From NCBI RefSeq assembly GCF_002741945.1, contig NZ_MDVN01000003.1:62001-126000 (forward strand): 64,000 nucleotides of DNA. The letters run 5' to 3'. The notes beneath the pieces were generated by a model, which made no database searches, was not told where the DNA came from, and was given only the letters and a program-made list of their open reading frames with translations. Positions 38,301 to 45,508 of the stretch are shown here, piece after piece. Numbering within the stretch: the stretch's first letter is position 1; every line of letters begins with the position of its first letter. The position numbers were made by a program, and so were the translations under genes. This DNA comes from Gaetbulibacter sp. 4G1. GTDB taxonomy: Bacteria; Bacteroidota; Bacteroidia; Flavobacteriales; Flavobacteriaceae.

Positions 38301-39646
38301 AATTTAATTATTCTGAAAACAACGGAACTTTTTTACCAGGATATACTCAAACACCTGGGTTTATTGGTACACTTAGACCAACATTAGGTTATACTTTTGG
38401 TAGTCAAAGTGATATAAGACATTTGGCAGCTAGAAATGGCTGGCTAACTGTATTTCCAGAATTTAATCAGCAGTATACTGAAACACACACAAAGCAGTTG
38501 GATATTTCAGCAAATTTAGAACCTGTAAAAGATTTAAAAATTGATCTTGTGGGTAATAGAGCATATTACGAAAATTATAATGAAAATTATAAAGTAGAAA
38601 ATGGGGTTTATAATTCATTAACACCAAATACTTTTGGAAATTTTAATATATCTACTATTCTAATTAAAACAGCATTTGGGAAAAGTGATGAAAATGTGTC
38701 AGAAGCATTTAACGATTTTAGAGCTAACAGATTAAAGATTGCTGAAAGGCTAGCAGAAAATTTTTATGGAAACTCTACCTATGCTAGGGATACTGACGGT
38801 TATCCGTTAGGCTTTGGTAAAAATAATCAAGCTGTTTTATTACCTGCATTTTTAGCCGCTTATTCTGGACAAGATGCAAGTAAAGTTAAAACTAGTGCTT
38901 TTAGAGATGTACCAATTCCTAACTGGGATTTAAAATACACTGGGTTAATGAAATTTGCTTGGTTTAAAAAACGCTTTAAGCGATTTTCTATAACTCACGG
39001 TTATCGTTCAACGTATACCATTAACCAGTTTAGTACAAACTTAAATTTGAATTTAGATCCTCTTGATAATGAAGCTCCAATCCTTGGATTAGATTATGCC
39101 AGCCAACCATCAGAATCTTTAGACCAATCTGGTAATTATAAAAACGGAACTTTATTTAGTAACATTAATTTAACCGAATTATTCAGTCCATTAATTCGAA
39201 TTGACTTCGAAATGAAAAACTCTGTAAAGATTCTTGCTGAAGTTAAAAAAGATAGACTGTTGTCGCTTAGTTTCGATAATAATTTATTGACAGAGATTCA
39301 AGGAAACGAGTATATTATTGGTTTAGGATATAGAATTAAAGATGTACGCATTCGCTCAAAACTTGCAGGACCTAAAAAGCGTATTGTAAGCGATTTAAAT
39401 ATGAAAGCCGATATATCAGTTAGAGATAATAAAACCATTATTCGGTATTTAGATTTGGAGAATAACCAAGTAACATCTGGTCAAACCATTTGGGGCTTAA
39501 AATATTCGGCAGATTATGCGTTCAGTAAAAACTTAACAGGCATTTTCTATTTTGATTATGCATTCTCTGAATATGCTATTTCAACAGCATTTCCTCAAAC
39601 AACAATTCGCTCAGGGTTAACACTCAGATATAATTTTGGTAATTAA
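32378..39646 (+). CDS. sprA: Type IX secretion translocon SprA
   Basis: This 2422-residue protein is the giant 36-strand outer-membrane translocon of the type IX secretion system, needed for gliding and export of CTD-bearing proteins. Length, a signal peptide ending MAWSQ, and long beta-rich stretches throughout fit the family. The start is TTG at 32378: an in-frame TAG lies at 32372-32374, only ATT separates it, and the first in-frame ATG lies inside the signal peptide. The C-terminus ends TLRYNFGN, an outer-membrane-type terminal strand. Near residue ~1910 a basic Pro/Lys/Asn-rich loop (RSRTPQKGRPPGANQNKKP) interrupts the beta pattern. Neighbours ruvA and gcvH are the conserved context. Confidence 0.95.
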   Translation: MNITNPNFYKSKKHYFFLGFIVLFSTMAWSQQTEQDSVKTGFNLGEIKAPNPNSVESKYTFDPLTNRYIYTEKIGSYNIKYPIILTPKEYYALVAKENLKAYYKEKIDAFDGKKSGAKDGQKNLIPEFYVKSDFFTSIFGSDTISVIPQGSVEMDLGVLFSKQDNPSFSPKNRSNFTFDFDQRISLSLLGKVGTRLQVTANYDTQASYDFQDIIKLEYTPTEDDIIQKIEVGNVSMPLNSSLITGAQSLFGVKAQLQFGRTTVTGVFSEQKSQANTVVAQGGGTLEEFELFIRDYDENRHFFLAQYFRDTYDASLSTYPYMNNKGLQITRLEVWVTNRSNRTDNVRNIVALQDLGETDLIGLQTPPAGFVNAGFGAIPDNSNNDFDPTAIGSTSLLTEAVRDVATVQSGILVPNINEGFDYAKLENARKLISGQEYNLNKDLGYISLNQRLNNDEVLAVAFQFTIGGKVYQVGEFANDGVDATGVTTDTNTGDITSVVNKNLVLKLLKSSITNVNQPVWKLMMKNIYDTGAFNLSQDDFKLNIFYNEASPLNFISPVGTTAFPTPGPNEDPLNETPLLRVFSLDKLNFNNDPQAKGDGFFDFVPNITVLPQTGKIIFPSVEPFGEYLFNKLSLSAAENYNINTSYNENQVKYVYDVLYKSTKTAALEAVEKNKFKLKGRYKSSGGDGIPIGSFNVPRGSVKVTAGGRVLVEGVDYTVNYQLGRIQILDEALKASNTPINVSTENNAVFGQQTRRFTGINVEHKFNDNFVLGATLLNLNERPITQKANYGSEPINNTIFGFNGNYSTKVPFLTRLANKLPNIDTDVESNLSLRGEFAYLAPGAPKGTNLNGEATSYVDDFEGSQGSIDLKSQQSWFLSSTPFDPNLGYVDVTDPNNPLNLQNGYQRALLNWYTIDPIFYSARRPDEISDDDVSDLFTSRVFINELFPERDLVQGQNSVIFTLDLAYYPSERGPYNFNPVANGNILPNPQQSWAGITRQLTSTDLEQANVEYIEFWLQDPFQENPTNPGGKLVFNLGNISEDVLSDGRKQYENGLPDSSNNAFTTETSWGKTPGNQSLIYAFDTTGQDRILQDIGYDGLNDTDEGLKFPAFSGLEDPANDNYSYFLNTDGDIFERYKKYNGVEGNTPDTFTNTERAANTQPDAEDINRDNTMNTINSYFEYELDITRQNLPETEADFDNIPASNPIKDFLRDFKIRPRLLPNGDTKDVRWYQFRIPVQGSHVTSVGGISDLRSVRFARVFLKEFSENTVFRFGTLDLVRSDWRRYTQALDKNDPTPDDPQTDFSVGVIGTLENEGSYQRPPGIDPEELFNNNTVIQQNEQSLVVNVCNLESEDSKAVYKNINIDMRQYKRIRMFMHAEADESGNSLTNDDLVGFIRMGNDLTENFYQIEIPLQVSTSTTREGLWPTDNEINLPIEILGQIKSIGISDGSLTNLDPTYYDVINGEAIPLTGDEFSNYVAGQHRIAIKGNPNFGDVRTLMVGVKNATNRDDVCAEVWFNELRLSDLDNEGGWAAVLSVDTNIADFANISATGRQSTSGFGTIEQGPSQRSLEDVKQYDVVTNVNIGQLLPKKWGIQVPFNYAQSEELITPKYDQFYKDLTLESRLAAADTEEKRRQVKEDSEDYTRRQSINFIGVRKIRTGDSKPRFYDVENLTFNYSYNKVEHRDFEIENSVNKTVRVGANYAFNFNPITIEPFKKNDSLFRGKYWKILKDFNFNLLPTSFTVNTDINRQFNRQKFRDIDLGGGNIGIEELFRRNYTFDFQYTINYNLTKALSFNFTAANNNIVRNYFKDNIVNGDQDPTLDVWDGFLDFGDPNRQTQNLGVTYELPIHKIPTFSFLKATYQYSGDFMWQKGSDLYGNLPLTITDPITGAETTTSYDLGNSIQNANTHNLNSTLDMKKLYKYIGLVKKPIRNVRSRTPQKGRPPGANQNKKPTKSKNKSATKLLNAGVDILTSIKRIQFNYSENNGTFLPGYTQTPGFIGTLRPTLGYTFGSQSDIRHLAARNGWLTVFPEFNQQYTETHTKQLDISANLEPVKDLKIDLVGNRAYYENYNENYKVENGVYNSLTPNTFGNFNISTILIKTAFGKSDENVSEAFNDFRANRLKIAERLAENFYGNSTYARDTDGYPLGFGKNNQAVLLPAFLAAYSGQDASKVKTSAFRDVPIPNWDLKYTGLMKFAWFKKRFKRFSITHGYRSTYTINQFSTNLNLNLDPLDNEAPILGLDYASQPSESLDQSGNYKNGTLFSNINLTELFSPLIRIDFEMKNSVKILAEVKKDRLLSLSFDNNLLTEIQGNEYIIGLGYRIKDVRIRSKLAGPKKRIVSDLNMKADISVRDNKTIIRYLDLENNQVTSGQTIWGLKYSADYAFSKNLTGIFYFDYAFSEYAISTAFPQTTIRSGLTLRYNFGN

Positions 39647-39658
39647 CAGGTAATCTAT

Positions 39659-39688
39659 TTGAAATTATAATTTGAATAAATACATTTG
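39659..39688 (+). promoter_or_regulatory. Promoter of gcvH (full Bacteroidota consensus)
   Basis: TTG at 39659-39661, a 19-base spacer, and TACATTTG at 39681-39688 match both promoter elements exactly. The leader to the gcvH ATG is about 27 bases. Confidence 0.6.
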
Positions 39689-39720
39689 TCAAAATAAACA
39701 AACAAACTTAAATTAATATA

Positions 39721-40101
39721 ATGAATATTCCATCAGAATTAAAATATACTAAAGACCACGAATGGATTAGTATTGAGGGCGACGTTGCAACAATAGGTAT
39801 TACAGATTTTGCACAAAGTGAATTAGGAGATATTGTGTATGTTGAAGTTGAAACTGTTGATGAAACACTTGATTTAGAAGAAGTTTTTGGAACCGTTGAG
39901 GCAGTAAAAACTGTATCGGACTTGTTTTTGCCTTTATCTGGTGAAATTATTGAGTTTAATGAAGCTTTAGAAGACGAACCGGAAAAGGTAAATAGTGACC
40001 CTTATGGTGAAGGTTGGATGATTAAACTTAAATGTTCTGATCTTTCTCAAACAGAAAATCTTATGTCGGCTGATGATTATAAAGCACTTGTAGGTGCTTA
40101 A
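39721..40101 (+). CDS. gcvH: Glycine cleavage system H protein
   Basis: This 126-residue lipoyl carrier shuttles the methylamine group between the P and T proteins of the glycine cleavage system. The lipoylated Lys is in [14 protein letters not shown] near residue 64. The N-terminal [24 protein letters not shown] and C-terminal [17 protein letters not shown] match the family across its whole length. The other glycine cleavage genes are not in the window. It follows sprA, a conserved neighbour pair, but has its own consensus promoter. Its stop overlaps the GTG start of vanZ. Confidence 0.96.
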   Translation: MNIPSELKYTKDHEWISIEGDVATIGITDFAQSELGDIVYVEVETVDETLDLEEVFGTVEAVKTVSDLFLPLSGEIIEFNEALEDEPEKVNSDPYGEGWMIKLKCSDLSQTENLMSADDYKALVGA

Positions 40102-40471
40102 AAAGTATGCTCTTATAATTGCGATATTTTATTCGGTTGCTTTAGCGACAGTGAGTTTAATTAAAATTAATAACTTACCAAACGCAGGTATATCTTTTGC
40201 CGATAAAATATTTCATTTTTTAGTCTATAGTGTGTTAGCCTTTTTATGGTTTAACACATTTTTTTTTAAGTTTAAATACAAAAAAACAAAAGCAATTATT
40301 TACGCCGCTATATTTTCAATAGCTTTTGGTATAATAATTGAGATATTACAAGGAAGTGCTACTGCATCAAGGCATACCGATGTTTATGATGCTATAGCGA
40401 ATACTTTGGGAGTGTTAATTACTGTAATAATACTGTTAATTAACAAAAAAACGCATATTAAAAATTTATAA
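40094..40471 (+). CDS. VanZ-family membrane protein
   Basis: This 125-residue protein has four membrane helices (~5-22, ~38-57, ~67-87, ~98-117). The VanZ-like core [19 protein letters not shown] and the later [24 protein letters not shown] (usually E-x-x-Q...R...D-x-x-A-N-x-x-G) are clear. Family members include the teicoplanin-resistance protein VanZ, but this short chromosomal type in Bacteroidota has no known link to resistance. The start is GTG at 40094, overlapping the end of gcvH by 8 bases, so translation is probably coupled to it. Confidence 0.85.
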   Translation: MLKKYALIIAIFYSVALATVSLIKINNLPNAGISFADKIFHFLVYSVLAFLWFNTFFFKFKYKKTKAIIYAAIFSIAFGIIIEILQGSATASRHTDVYDAIANTLGVLITVIILLINKKTHIKNL

Positions 40472-40530
40472 ACGCTTGCTTTTTTGACAAATAAATGGTT
40501 ATTTTAGCAATCTTCAAAAACAATTAAATT

Positions 40531-41250
40531 ATGGAACCTAAAAAAAATCCTAAAGCAAATGTAGGGCGTAACAGTTCACTATATTTTGCAATTGGCTTAG
40601 CTTTAATGCTTTTTTTAACAAATTATGCAATTAACTATAAGACTTATGATAAGTCTGATATTGATATAGGACAGTTAAATTTAGATGATCTTGATGATGA
40701 AGAAATTCCATTAACAGAACAAATACAAACGCCACCGCCACCGCCACCGCCACCAGCAGCTCCAGAAGTTATTGAGGTAGTAGAGGATGAGGAAGAGGTT
40801 GAAGAAACTGTAATTGAATCAACTGAAGCCGATCAAGAAACTGAGATAGTTGAGATTGAAGAAGTTGAAGTAGAAGAAGTAGAAGAAGATATAGAAGTTC
40901 CTTTTGCAGTTATTGAAAACGTACCAGTTTTCCCTGGTTGTGAAAAAGGAAATAATGCAGCTAAGAAAAAATGTATGTCTGATAAGATTGCAAAATTTGT
41001 AAACAGAAAATTTAATACAGATTTAGCAGGTGATTTAGGTTTATCAGGTAGACAACGTATTAACGTTATTTTTAAAATAGACAAAACAGGTAACATTATT
41101 GGTGTACGAGCAAGAGCTCCACACCCAGGTTTAGAAAAGGAAGCTAAACGAGTTATTAGTTTGTTGCCTAAAATGAAACCAGGAAAACAACGTGGTAAAG
41201 CAGTAACAGTTCCATATTCATTACCAATTATTTTCCAAGTGCAAGATTAA
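40531..41250 (+). CDS. Energy transducer TonB, first copy
   Basis: This 239-residue inner-membrane protein has one N-terminal helix (~18-33), a proline stretch (eight Pro at ~70-77), a long acidic Glu/Val linker (~85-130) and a TonB C-terminal domain (~131-239) with NVPVFPGCEKGNN, FKIDKTGNIIGVRAR and YSLPIIFQV. It carries proton-motive energy to TonB-dependent outer-membrane receptors. Two Cys in the C-terminal domain (FPGC and KKKC) are conserved in the next two genes. The linker is more acidic than in proteobacterial TonB, where Pro-Lys repeats are usual. It is followed by a strong terminator, so it is its own transcription unit. Confidence 0.92.
   Translation: MEPKKNPKANVGRNSSLYFAIGLALMLFLTNYAINYKTYDKSDIDIGQLNLDDLDDEEIPLTEQIQTPPPPPPPPAAPEVIEVVEDEEEVEETVIESTEADQETEIVEIEEVEVEEVEEDIEVPFAVIENVPVFPGCEKGNNAAKKKCMSDKIAKFVNRKFNTDLAGDLGLSGRQRINVIFKIDKTGNIIGVRARAPHPGLEKEAKRVISLLPKMKPGKQRGKAVTVPYSLPIIFQVQD
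40731..40754 (+). repeat. GCCACC hexanucleotide repeat inside tonB
   Basis: Four perfect tandem copies of GCCACC code for the polyproline stretch of the first TonB protein. The repeat is GC-rich within an AT-rich gene. Copy changes would alter the number of Pro residues by two and keep the frame. Confidence 0.8.
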
Positions 41251-41288
41251 ATATTTCACCCTGTAAATACAGGAATTCAAATAATTTA

Positions 41289-41326
41289 AAATCCCGTTAC
41301 AAAATTTGTAACGGGATTTCTTTTTT
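41289..41326 (+). terminator. Rho-independent terminator after first tonB
   Basis: AAATCCCGTTACAAA (41289-41303) is perfectly complementary to TTTGTAACGGGATTT (41305-41319), followed by CTTTTTT. The effective stem is about 13 pairs with a small loop. Confidence 0.88.
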
Positions 41327-41378
41327 GGTATGCTTATTGTGATTTTACCATAATATTAACATATAAACTATAATTATT

Positions 41379-42170
41379 ATGAGTAATCCAAAAAAAACTC
41401 ACGAACTCATTCGGCAAAATGAGAAAATCGTGAAAAAATCACAAAAACATGATGCAAATTTACAAAAAAACTCAACCCTTTACTTTCAAATTGGGTTAAT
41501 TGTTTGTTTGTTGGGAGCCTATGGCTTGTTTGAAATGAAGTTTGAAACTACTATTCCTAACTATGGTGAATTGCCAAAGATAGAAGATCCCACTTATGTT
41601 GCTATTCCAATAATTAAAACAGTAAAGCCAACTTTTGATGAACCAGTAGAAAAAAAGCAAAGCAAGCCATCTAATGAATTTGTTGAAGTACCAGACACTA
41701 CTCCTGATAAACTTTTTAATGATGAGCCTATTAAGGAAAAGCAGTCAGATAATGTTAACCCTCCAATAAACGATGGGGATTTTAACGTAGAGCCTCCTAC
41801 GGAAGAACTCCCAATTGATTTTATTAGAGTTGAAAAAGTACCAATTTATCCAGGTTGCGAAAAGAAAAAAACCAACGCAGGGAAACGTAAATGTATGTCC
41901 GAAAAAATAACGAAACTTGTTCAGAAAAAATTTAATACAGATGTTGGAGAAGGTTTAGGGTTATCTGGAAAGCAAGTAATTCGTACGCAGTTTAAAATTG
42001 ATAAAACGGGGCACGTAACTGATATTAAAGTTAGAGGTCCACACTCTAAGCTAGAAAAAGAAGCACAACGTGTTATTAATAAAATCCCTGAAATGACTCC
42101 AGGAAAACAACGCGATAAAAATGTAGGAGTTATATATTCTCTGCCTATTGTATTTAAAGTAGAAAATTAA
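41379..42170 (+). CDS. Energy transducer TonB, second copy
   Basis: This 263-residue paralogue of the previous TonB has a basic N-terminal cytoplasmic tail (~1-35, many Lys), one helix (~38-53), a linker without the polyproline run (mixed Pro/Glu/Lys/Asp), and the same C-terminal domain (~150-263): KVPIYPGCEKKKT, the second Cys in KRKCMSEK, FKIDKTGHVTDIKVRG and YSLPIVFKV. The C-terminal domains of the two copies are about two-thirds identical by eye, so this is a tandem duplication with replaced linkers. Different linkers suggest different periplasmic reach or different receptors. It is flanked by terminators on both sides. Confidence 0.9.
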   Translation: MSNPKKTHELIRQNEKIVKKSQKHDANLQKNSTLYFQIGLIVCLLGAYGLFEMKFETTIPNYGELPKIEDPTYVAIPIIKTVKPTFDEPVEKKQSKPSNEFVEVPDTTPDKLFNDEPIKEKQSDNVNPPINDGDFNVEPPTEELPIDFIRVEKVPIYPGCEKKKTNAGKRKCMSEKITKLVQKKFNTDVGEGLGLSGKQVIRTQFKIDKTGHVTDIKVRGPHSKLEKEAQRVINKIPEMTPGKQRDKNVGVIYSLPIVFKVEN

Positions 42171-42195
42171 ATATACCAAATACTTTAAAAATTGG

Positions 42196-42231
42196 AAAAC
42201 CGTTATTAGTTAAACTGATAGCGGTTTTTTT
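42196..42231 (+). terminator. Rho-independent terminator after second tonB
   Basis: AAAACCGTTATTAGT (42196-42210) pairs with ACTGATAGCGGTTTT (42214-42228) with two G-U pairs and a 3-base loop, followed by a T run, 25 bases after the gene stop. Confidence 0.85.
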
Positions 42232-42291
42232 AATAGATGCATTATCAAAAATATAGTATCTTTCTGCTCAAAATCAATTCTCATTAAATTT

Positions 42292-44391
42292 ATGAAGAGA
42301 TTCGTTGTCCTATTTCTACTTTTAGTTCAATATAATATATACGCACAAGATACTTTCCAATATGAAAAGGCTCCAGTTTTTCCTAATTGCGAAACGATAG
42401 AAATTGATTCATTACAACAGTGTTTTGATAGGAATGTATTCACGCATGTTTACGAGAACTTTAAAGTGCCACAAAAAGTTTTAGATGAAAATTATAAAGG
42501 TAATGTTGCAGTGCTTTTTGAAGTAGATACAACAGGCCTATTTAAGGTTATCTATATTGATGCCATTTATAAAGAATTAAAAGACGAAACAGAAAGGGTT
42601 TTTGGGCTTTTACCTAAAATAAAACCAGCAACTTATAACGGAAGAGTAACCTATAAGCAATATTCTACTTCTATTAAAATACCATTAATAAATCAATCCA
42701 TAGTTTCTAAAAGCGTCACAAAAGTTAATGCTTTTTCCAAATTAGAAGCAAAAGCAAAAACAGAATTTGACAGCGTAAATGCTAGTTTAGTAGCTTTTGA
42801 AAATAAAGGTTATACAAGTCAGTTAAATATTCCTTTTACGCATAGCGATTATTCAAAGTTTGACAGGCAAATGAATTTGATTGGAACCAATAGTCACACT
42901 GCATCAAAACCATTTGTTTATGAAGAGGTTTCAAAATATTACGATTTTAAAGTCGAAAAGGAAAAACTTAAAAAAGAAACTGATACTTGGGCTGGAAGAA
43001 AACTTTGGAATGAGCATTTAGTACAATTGCAAGGAAAAGATTATTGGTTTACTATAGACCCTATTTTTGATTTGCAAGTTGGGAAAGATACCGATGCAGA
43101 ATTTAGCTCAACCTATAATAATACCCGAGGATTTTTAGTTCGAGGAGGTTTAGGTAAAAAGTTGAATTTTTATGCCTCTGTTTTTGAAAGCCAAGGGCGT
43201 TTTGCAAAATATGTTAATGAGTATGCCGAAAGTTTAAAAGCGTTTGGTCCAGATCCAGCAATAATTCCTGGTCGTGGTATTGCTAAACGTTTTAAAAGTG
43301 ATTCTTACGATTACCCTGTTGCTGAAGCATATTTGTCGTACGCTCCAGCAAAATTTATAAATATTCAGTTTGGGCATGGTAAAAACTTTATTGGTGATGG
43401 GTATCGATCTTTATTATTAAGCGATGTAGCGAGTCCACATCCTTTTTTGAAATTGAACACTAAATTTTGGAAAATAAAATACACCAATACTTGGATGTGG
43501 TTAAGAGACGTGCGACCAGAAGTTACTGAAGACGGAGCGTTTTTAACCAAATACATGGCCAATCACTACTTAAGTTGGAATGTTTCCAAAAGATTTAATT
43601 TAGGTTTGTTTGAATCGGTTATTTGGACGAATTCAAATGATAGAGGTTTTGATGTAAACTATTTAAACCCTATTATATTTTACAGAGCCATCGAATTTGA
43701 AACAGGACAAGACGCAGGAAATGCTATTATTGGGGCATCGGCAAAATATAAATGGAATGATAATGTAAATATTTATAGTCAATTTGTTTTAGATGAGTTT
43801 TCGCTAAATGATATTAAAGGAGGAGAAAAAAGTTGGAAAAACAAATACGGCTACCAAATAGGTGTTAAATATTTTAATGCTTTTAAGGTTAGCAATTTAA
43901 TGCTTCAGTTTGAATATAATAGAATAAGACCTTATACATATTCGCATAATACAATAGCAACAAATTATGGGCATAACAACCAATCTATGGCGCATTTATG
44001 GGGAGCAAATTTCAGCGAAGCTATACTAATTGGTCGTTATCATTACAAACGTTGGTTTGCCAATGCTAAGTTTATTTTTGGTGTTCGTGGCTTAGATTTT
44101 AATGACGGAACTGATAACTTTAGTTATGGAGGAAATGTGTATCGAGATTATGATGATCGACCTTTTGATACCGGTGTTGAAGTGGGGCAAGGTATAAAAA
44201 CAAAAACCTTCAACGGGAATTTACAAGCTGGGTATTTAATAAACCCTTCATCAAACCTTAAGGTGTTTACTGATATTAATTTCAGAAATTTTGACCCAGA
44301 ATCTATTACAACTTCAACGTTTAAAAGCAGTACAGTTTGGTTTAATTTTGGGATAAGAACCGATTTATTTAATTGGTATTTTGATAACTAA
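42292..44391 (+). CDS. TonB_C-like domain fused to Wzi/RemB-type outer-membrane barrel
   Basis: This 699-residue protein has a signal peptide ending IYAQ (residue 19). Residues ~23-130 repeat the pattern of the TonB C-terminal domain in the two genes upstream: KAPVFPNCE, a second Cys 10 residues on (QQCFD), FEVDTTGLFKVIYID, and YSTSIKIPL; there is no N-terminal helix anchor. Residues ~210-699 are beta-rich with IQFGHGKNFIGDGYRSLLLSD and TKFWKIKYTNTWMWLRDV, as in capsule-assembly Wzi-like proteins and flavobacterial proteins annotated as gliding motility protein RemB (from memory). I infer an outer-membrane barrel with a periplasmic TonB-type domain. It is last in the three-gene set and ends 69 bases from a convergent gene. 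Confidence 0.75.
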   Translation: MKRFVVLFLLLVQYNIYAQDTFQYEKAPVFPNCETIEIDSLQQCFDRNVFTHVYENFKVPQKVLDENYKGNVAVLFEVDTTGLFKVIYIDAIYKELKDETERVFGLLPKIKPATYNGRVTYKQYSTSIKIPLINQSIVSKSVTKVNAFSKLEAKAKTEFDSVNASLVAFENKGYTSQLNIPFTHSDYSKFDRQMNLIGTNSHTASKPFVYEEVSKYYDFKVEKEKLKKETDTWAGRKLWNEHLVQLQGKDYWFTIDPIFDLQVGKDTDAEFSSTYNNTRGFLVRGGLGKKLNFYASVFESQGRFAKYVNEYAESLKAFGPDPAIIPGRGIAKRFKSDSYDYPVAEAYLSYAPAKFINIQFGHGKNFIGDGYRSLLLSDVASPHPFLKLNTKFWKIKYTNTWMWLRDVRPEVTEDGAFLTKYMANHYLSWNVSKRFNLGLFESVIWTNSNDRGFDVNYLNPIIFYRAIEFETGQDAGNAIIGASAKYKWNDNVNIYSQFVLDEFSLNDIKGGEKSWKNKYGYQIGVKYFNAFKVSNLMLQFEYNRIRPYTYSHNTIATNYGHNNQSMAHLWGANFSEAILIGRYHYKRWFANAKFIFGVRGLDFNDGTDNFSYGGNVYRDYDDRPFDTGVEVGQGIKTKTFNGNLQAGYLINPSSNLKVFTDINFRNFDPESITTSTFKSSTVWFNFGIRTDLFNWYFDN

Positions 44392-44460
44392 TCAATTCTC
44401 GCGAAATCAAGAATCTACTTTTAAGTTTATTTATATCAATTTTTATGAAGTTAAATTAAC

Positions 44461-45357
44461 TTATTCTTCTTTTAAACTTCTATAAAACGTTTGACGTATT
44501 TGGGCGTCTTTAATAAACCAATCTCCATAATTTAAAGCGGTGTATTCTTTGTTAATAGTTTCGTTATTTGTTACCTCTTCTTCGGTTTTTCCTTCTTTAA
44601 TTTCTGCTAAAACACGGGTTTTTAGAGTTTCTAGCATGGTTAAGTATGCTGTTAATTCTTTTTTGTTTGATAGGTTTCTGTGTCCAGGAATAATTTTAGT
44701 GTCGTCATCAATTAGTATTAAAGCACGCTTTGCAGCATTTATATAACCATTTACACTTCCGCCAGTTGCTAAATCTATAAATGGATATTTACCTTGAAAA
44801 TAAGTGTCGCCCATATGTAGTACATTACTATTTGTAAAATATATCATAGCATCGCCATCAGTATGTGCATTATCTACATGAAAAACCATAATGTCTTCAC
44901 CATTCATATGAAACGTTATGTTATCCGAAAAAGAAACCAATGGTAATTTTGTTGGAGAAGCTTTGGTAGTCCTGTTTCGGTATTTATCAAACTGATCTAC
45001 ACTCATACGTTTTCTAACATTATCATGGGCTACTATAATAGCGCCTTCATTTTTAATATTTTCGTTGCCGCCAACATGGTCGTGATGCCAATGTGTATTG
45101 ATTAAAAACTTTATGGGTTTATTACTAATTGCTTTAATGGCGGTTAAAATTTTAGGCGTTAATGGGGCAAACTGGCTGTCAATCATAACAATACCATCTT
45201 CTCCAACAGAAATACCAATATTACCACCTTGACCTTCTAGCATATATATGTTCTCAGACAGTTTGTTGGTTTTAATAACAACATCGTTGTTTTGTGCGCA
45301 AACTATTAAGGAAAAGCAAAAAACAAAAAGAGAAAATATAGCTTTTAAAGATTTCAT
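44461..45357 (-). CDS. Secreted metallo-beta-lactamase-fold hydrolase
   Basis: This 298-residue protein has a signal peptide (residues 1-21, ending CAQ) and the MBL metal motif HxHxDH (H89, H91, D93, H94 in THWHHDHVGG). Further metal ligands are likely in NAHTDGDAMIYF and IIPGHRN. The fold binds one or two zinc ions and hydrolyses diverse substrates. The motif HMGDTYFQGKYPFIDLATGGSVNGYI is the form seen in exported cyclase/hydrolase-like MBL proteins of Bacteroidota rather than in class B1 or B3 beta-lactamases, so I do not call it a resistance gene. It is a single minus-strand gene between two plus-strand blocks. Confidence 0.88.
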   Translation of the reverse strand: MKSLKAIFSLFVFCFSLIVCAQNNDVVIKTNKLSENIYMLEGQGGNIGISVGEDGIVMIDSQFAPLTPKILTAIKAISNKPIKFLINTHWHHDHVGGNENIKNEGAIIVAHDNVRKRMSVDQFDKYRNRTTKASPTKLPLVSFSDNITFHMNGEDIMVFHVDNAHTDGDAMIYFTNSNVLHMGDTYFQGKYPFIDLATGGSVNGYINAAKRALILIDDDTKIIPGHRNLSNKKELTAYLTMLETLKTRVLAEIKEGKTEEEVTNNETINKEYTALNYGDWFIKDAQIRQTFYRSLKEE

Positions 45358-45442
45358 AATAAGATGTGTAATGTTAAGTTTTCAATAAAAATACAAAATA
45401 TTGAGAGGTTAATGATGTAAATAAATTTACCGCTAAAAAGGA

Positions 45443-45473
45443 TTGCTCAAATTGCTTTAATAAAGTATCTTTG
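45443..45473 (+). promoter_or_regulatory. Promoter of ctaB/oxidase operon (full consensus)
   Basis: TTG (45443-45445), a 20-base spacer and TATCTTTG (45466-45473) match both Bacteroidota promoter elements. The implied leader to the TTG start at 45509 is about 30 bases. Confidence 0.6.
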
Positions 45474-45508
45474 CACTCGCATTATAAAGCGACCAAGAAA
45501 AGGAAACA

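Noticed and set aside
40094-40471. VanZ-family gene as glycopeptide resistance
   Set aside because: Short chromosomal VanZ-like proteins are common in Bacteroidota; no vanHAX genes are nearby and the organism is Gram-negative.
44461-45357. Metallo-beta-lactamase as antibiotic resistance gene
   Set aside because: The HxHxDH motif marks the fold only. The rest of the protein does not look like class B1-B3 lactamases and matches the broad exported MBL hydrolase type.
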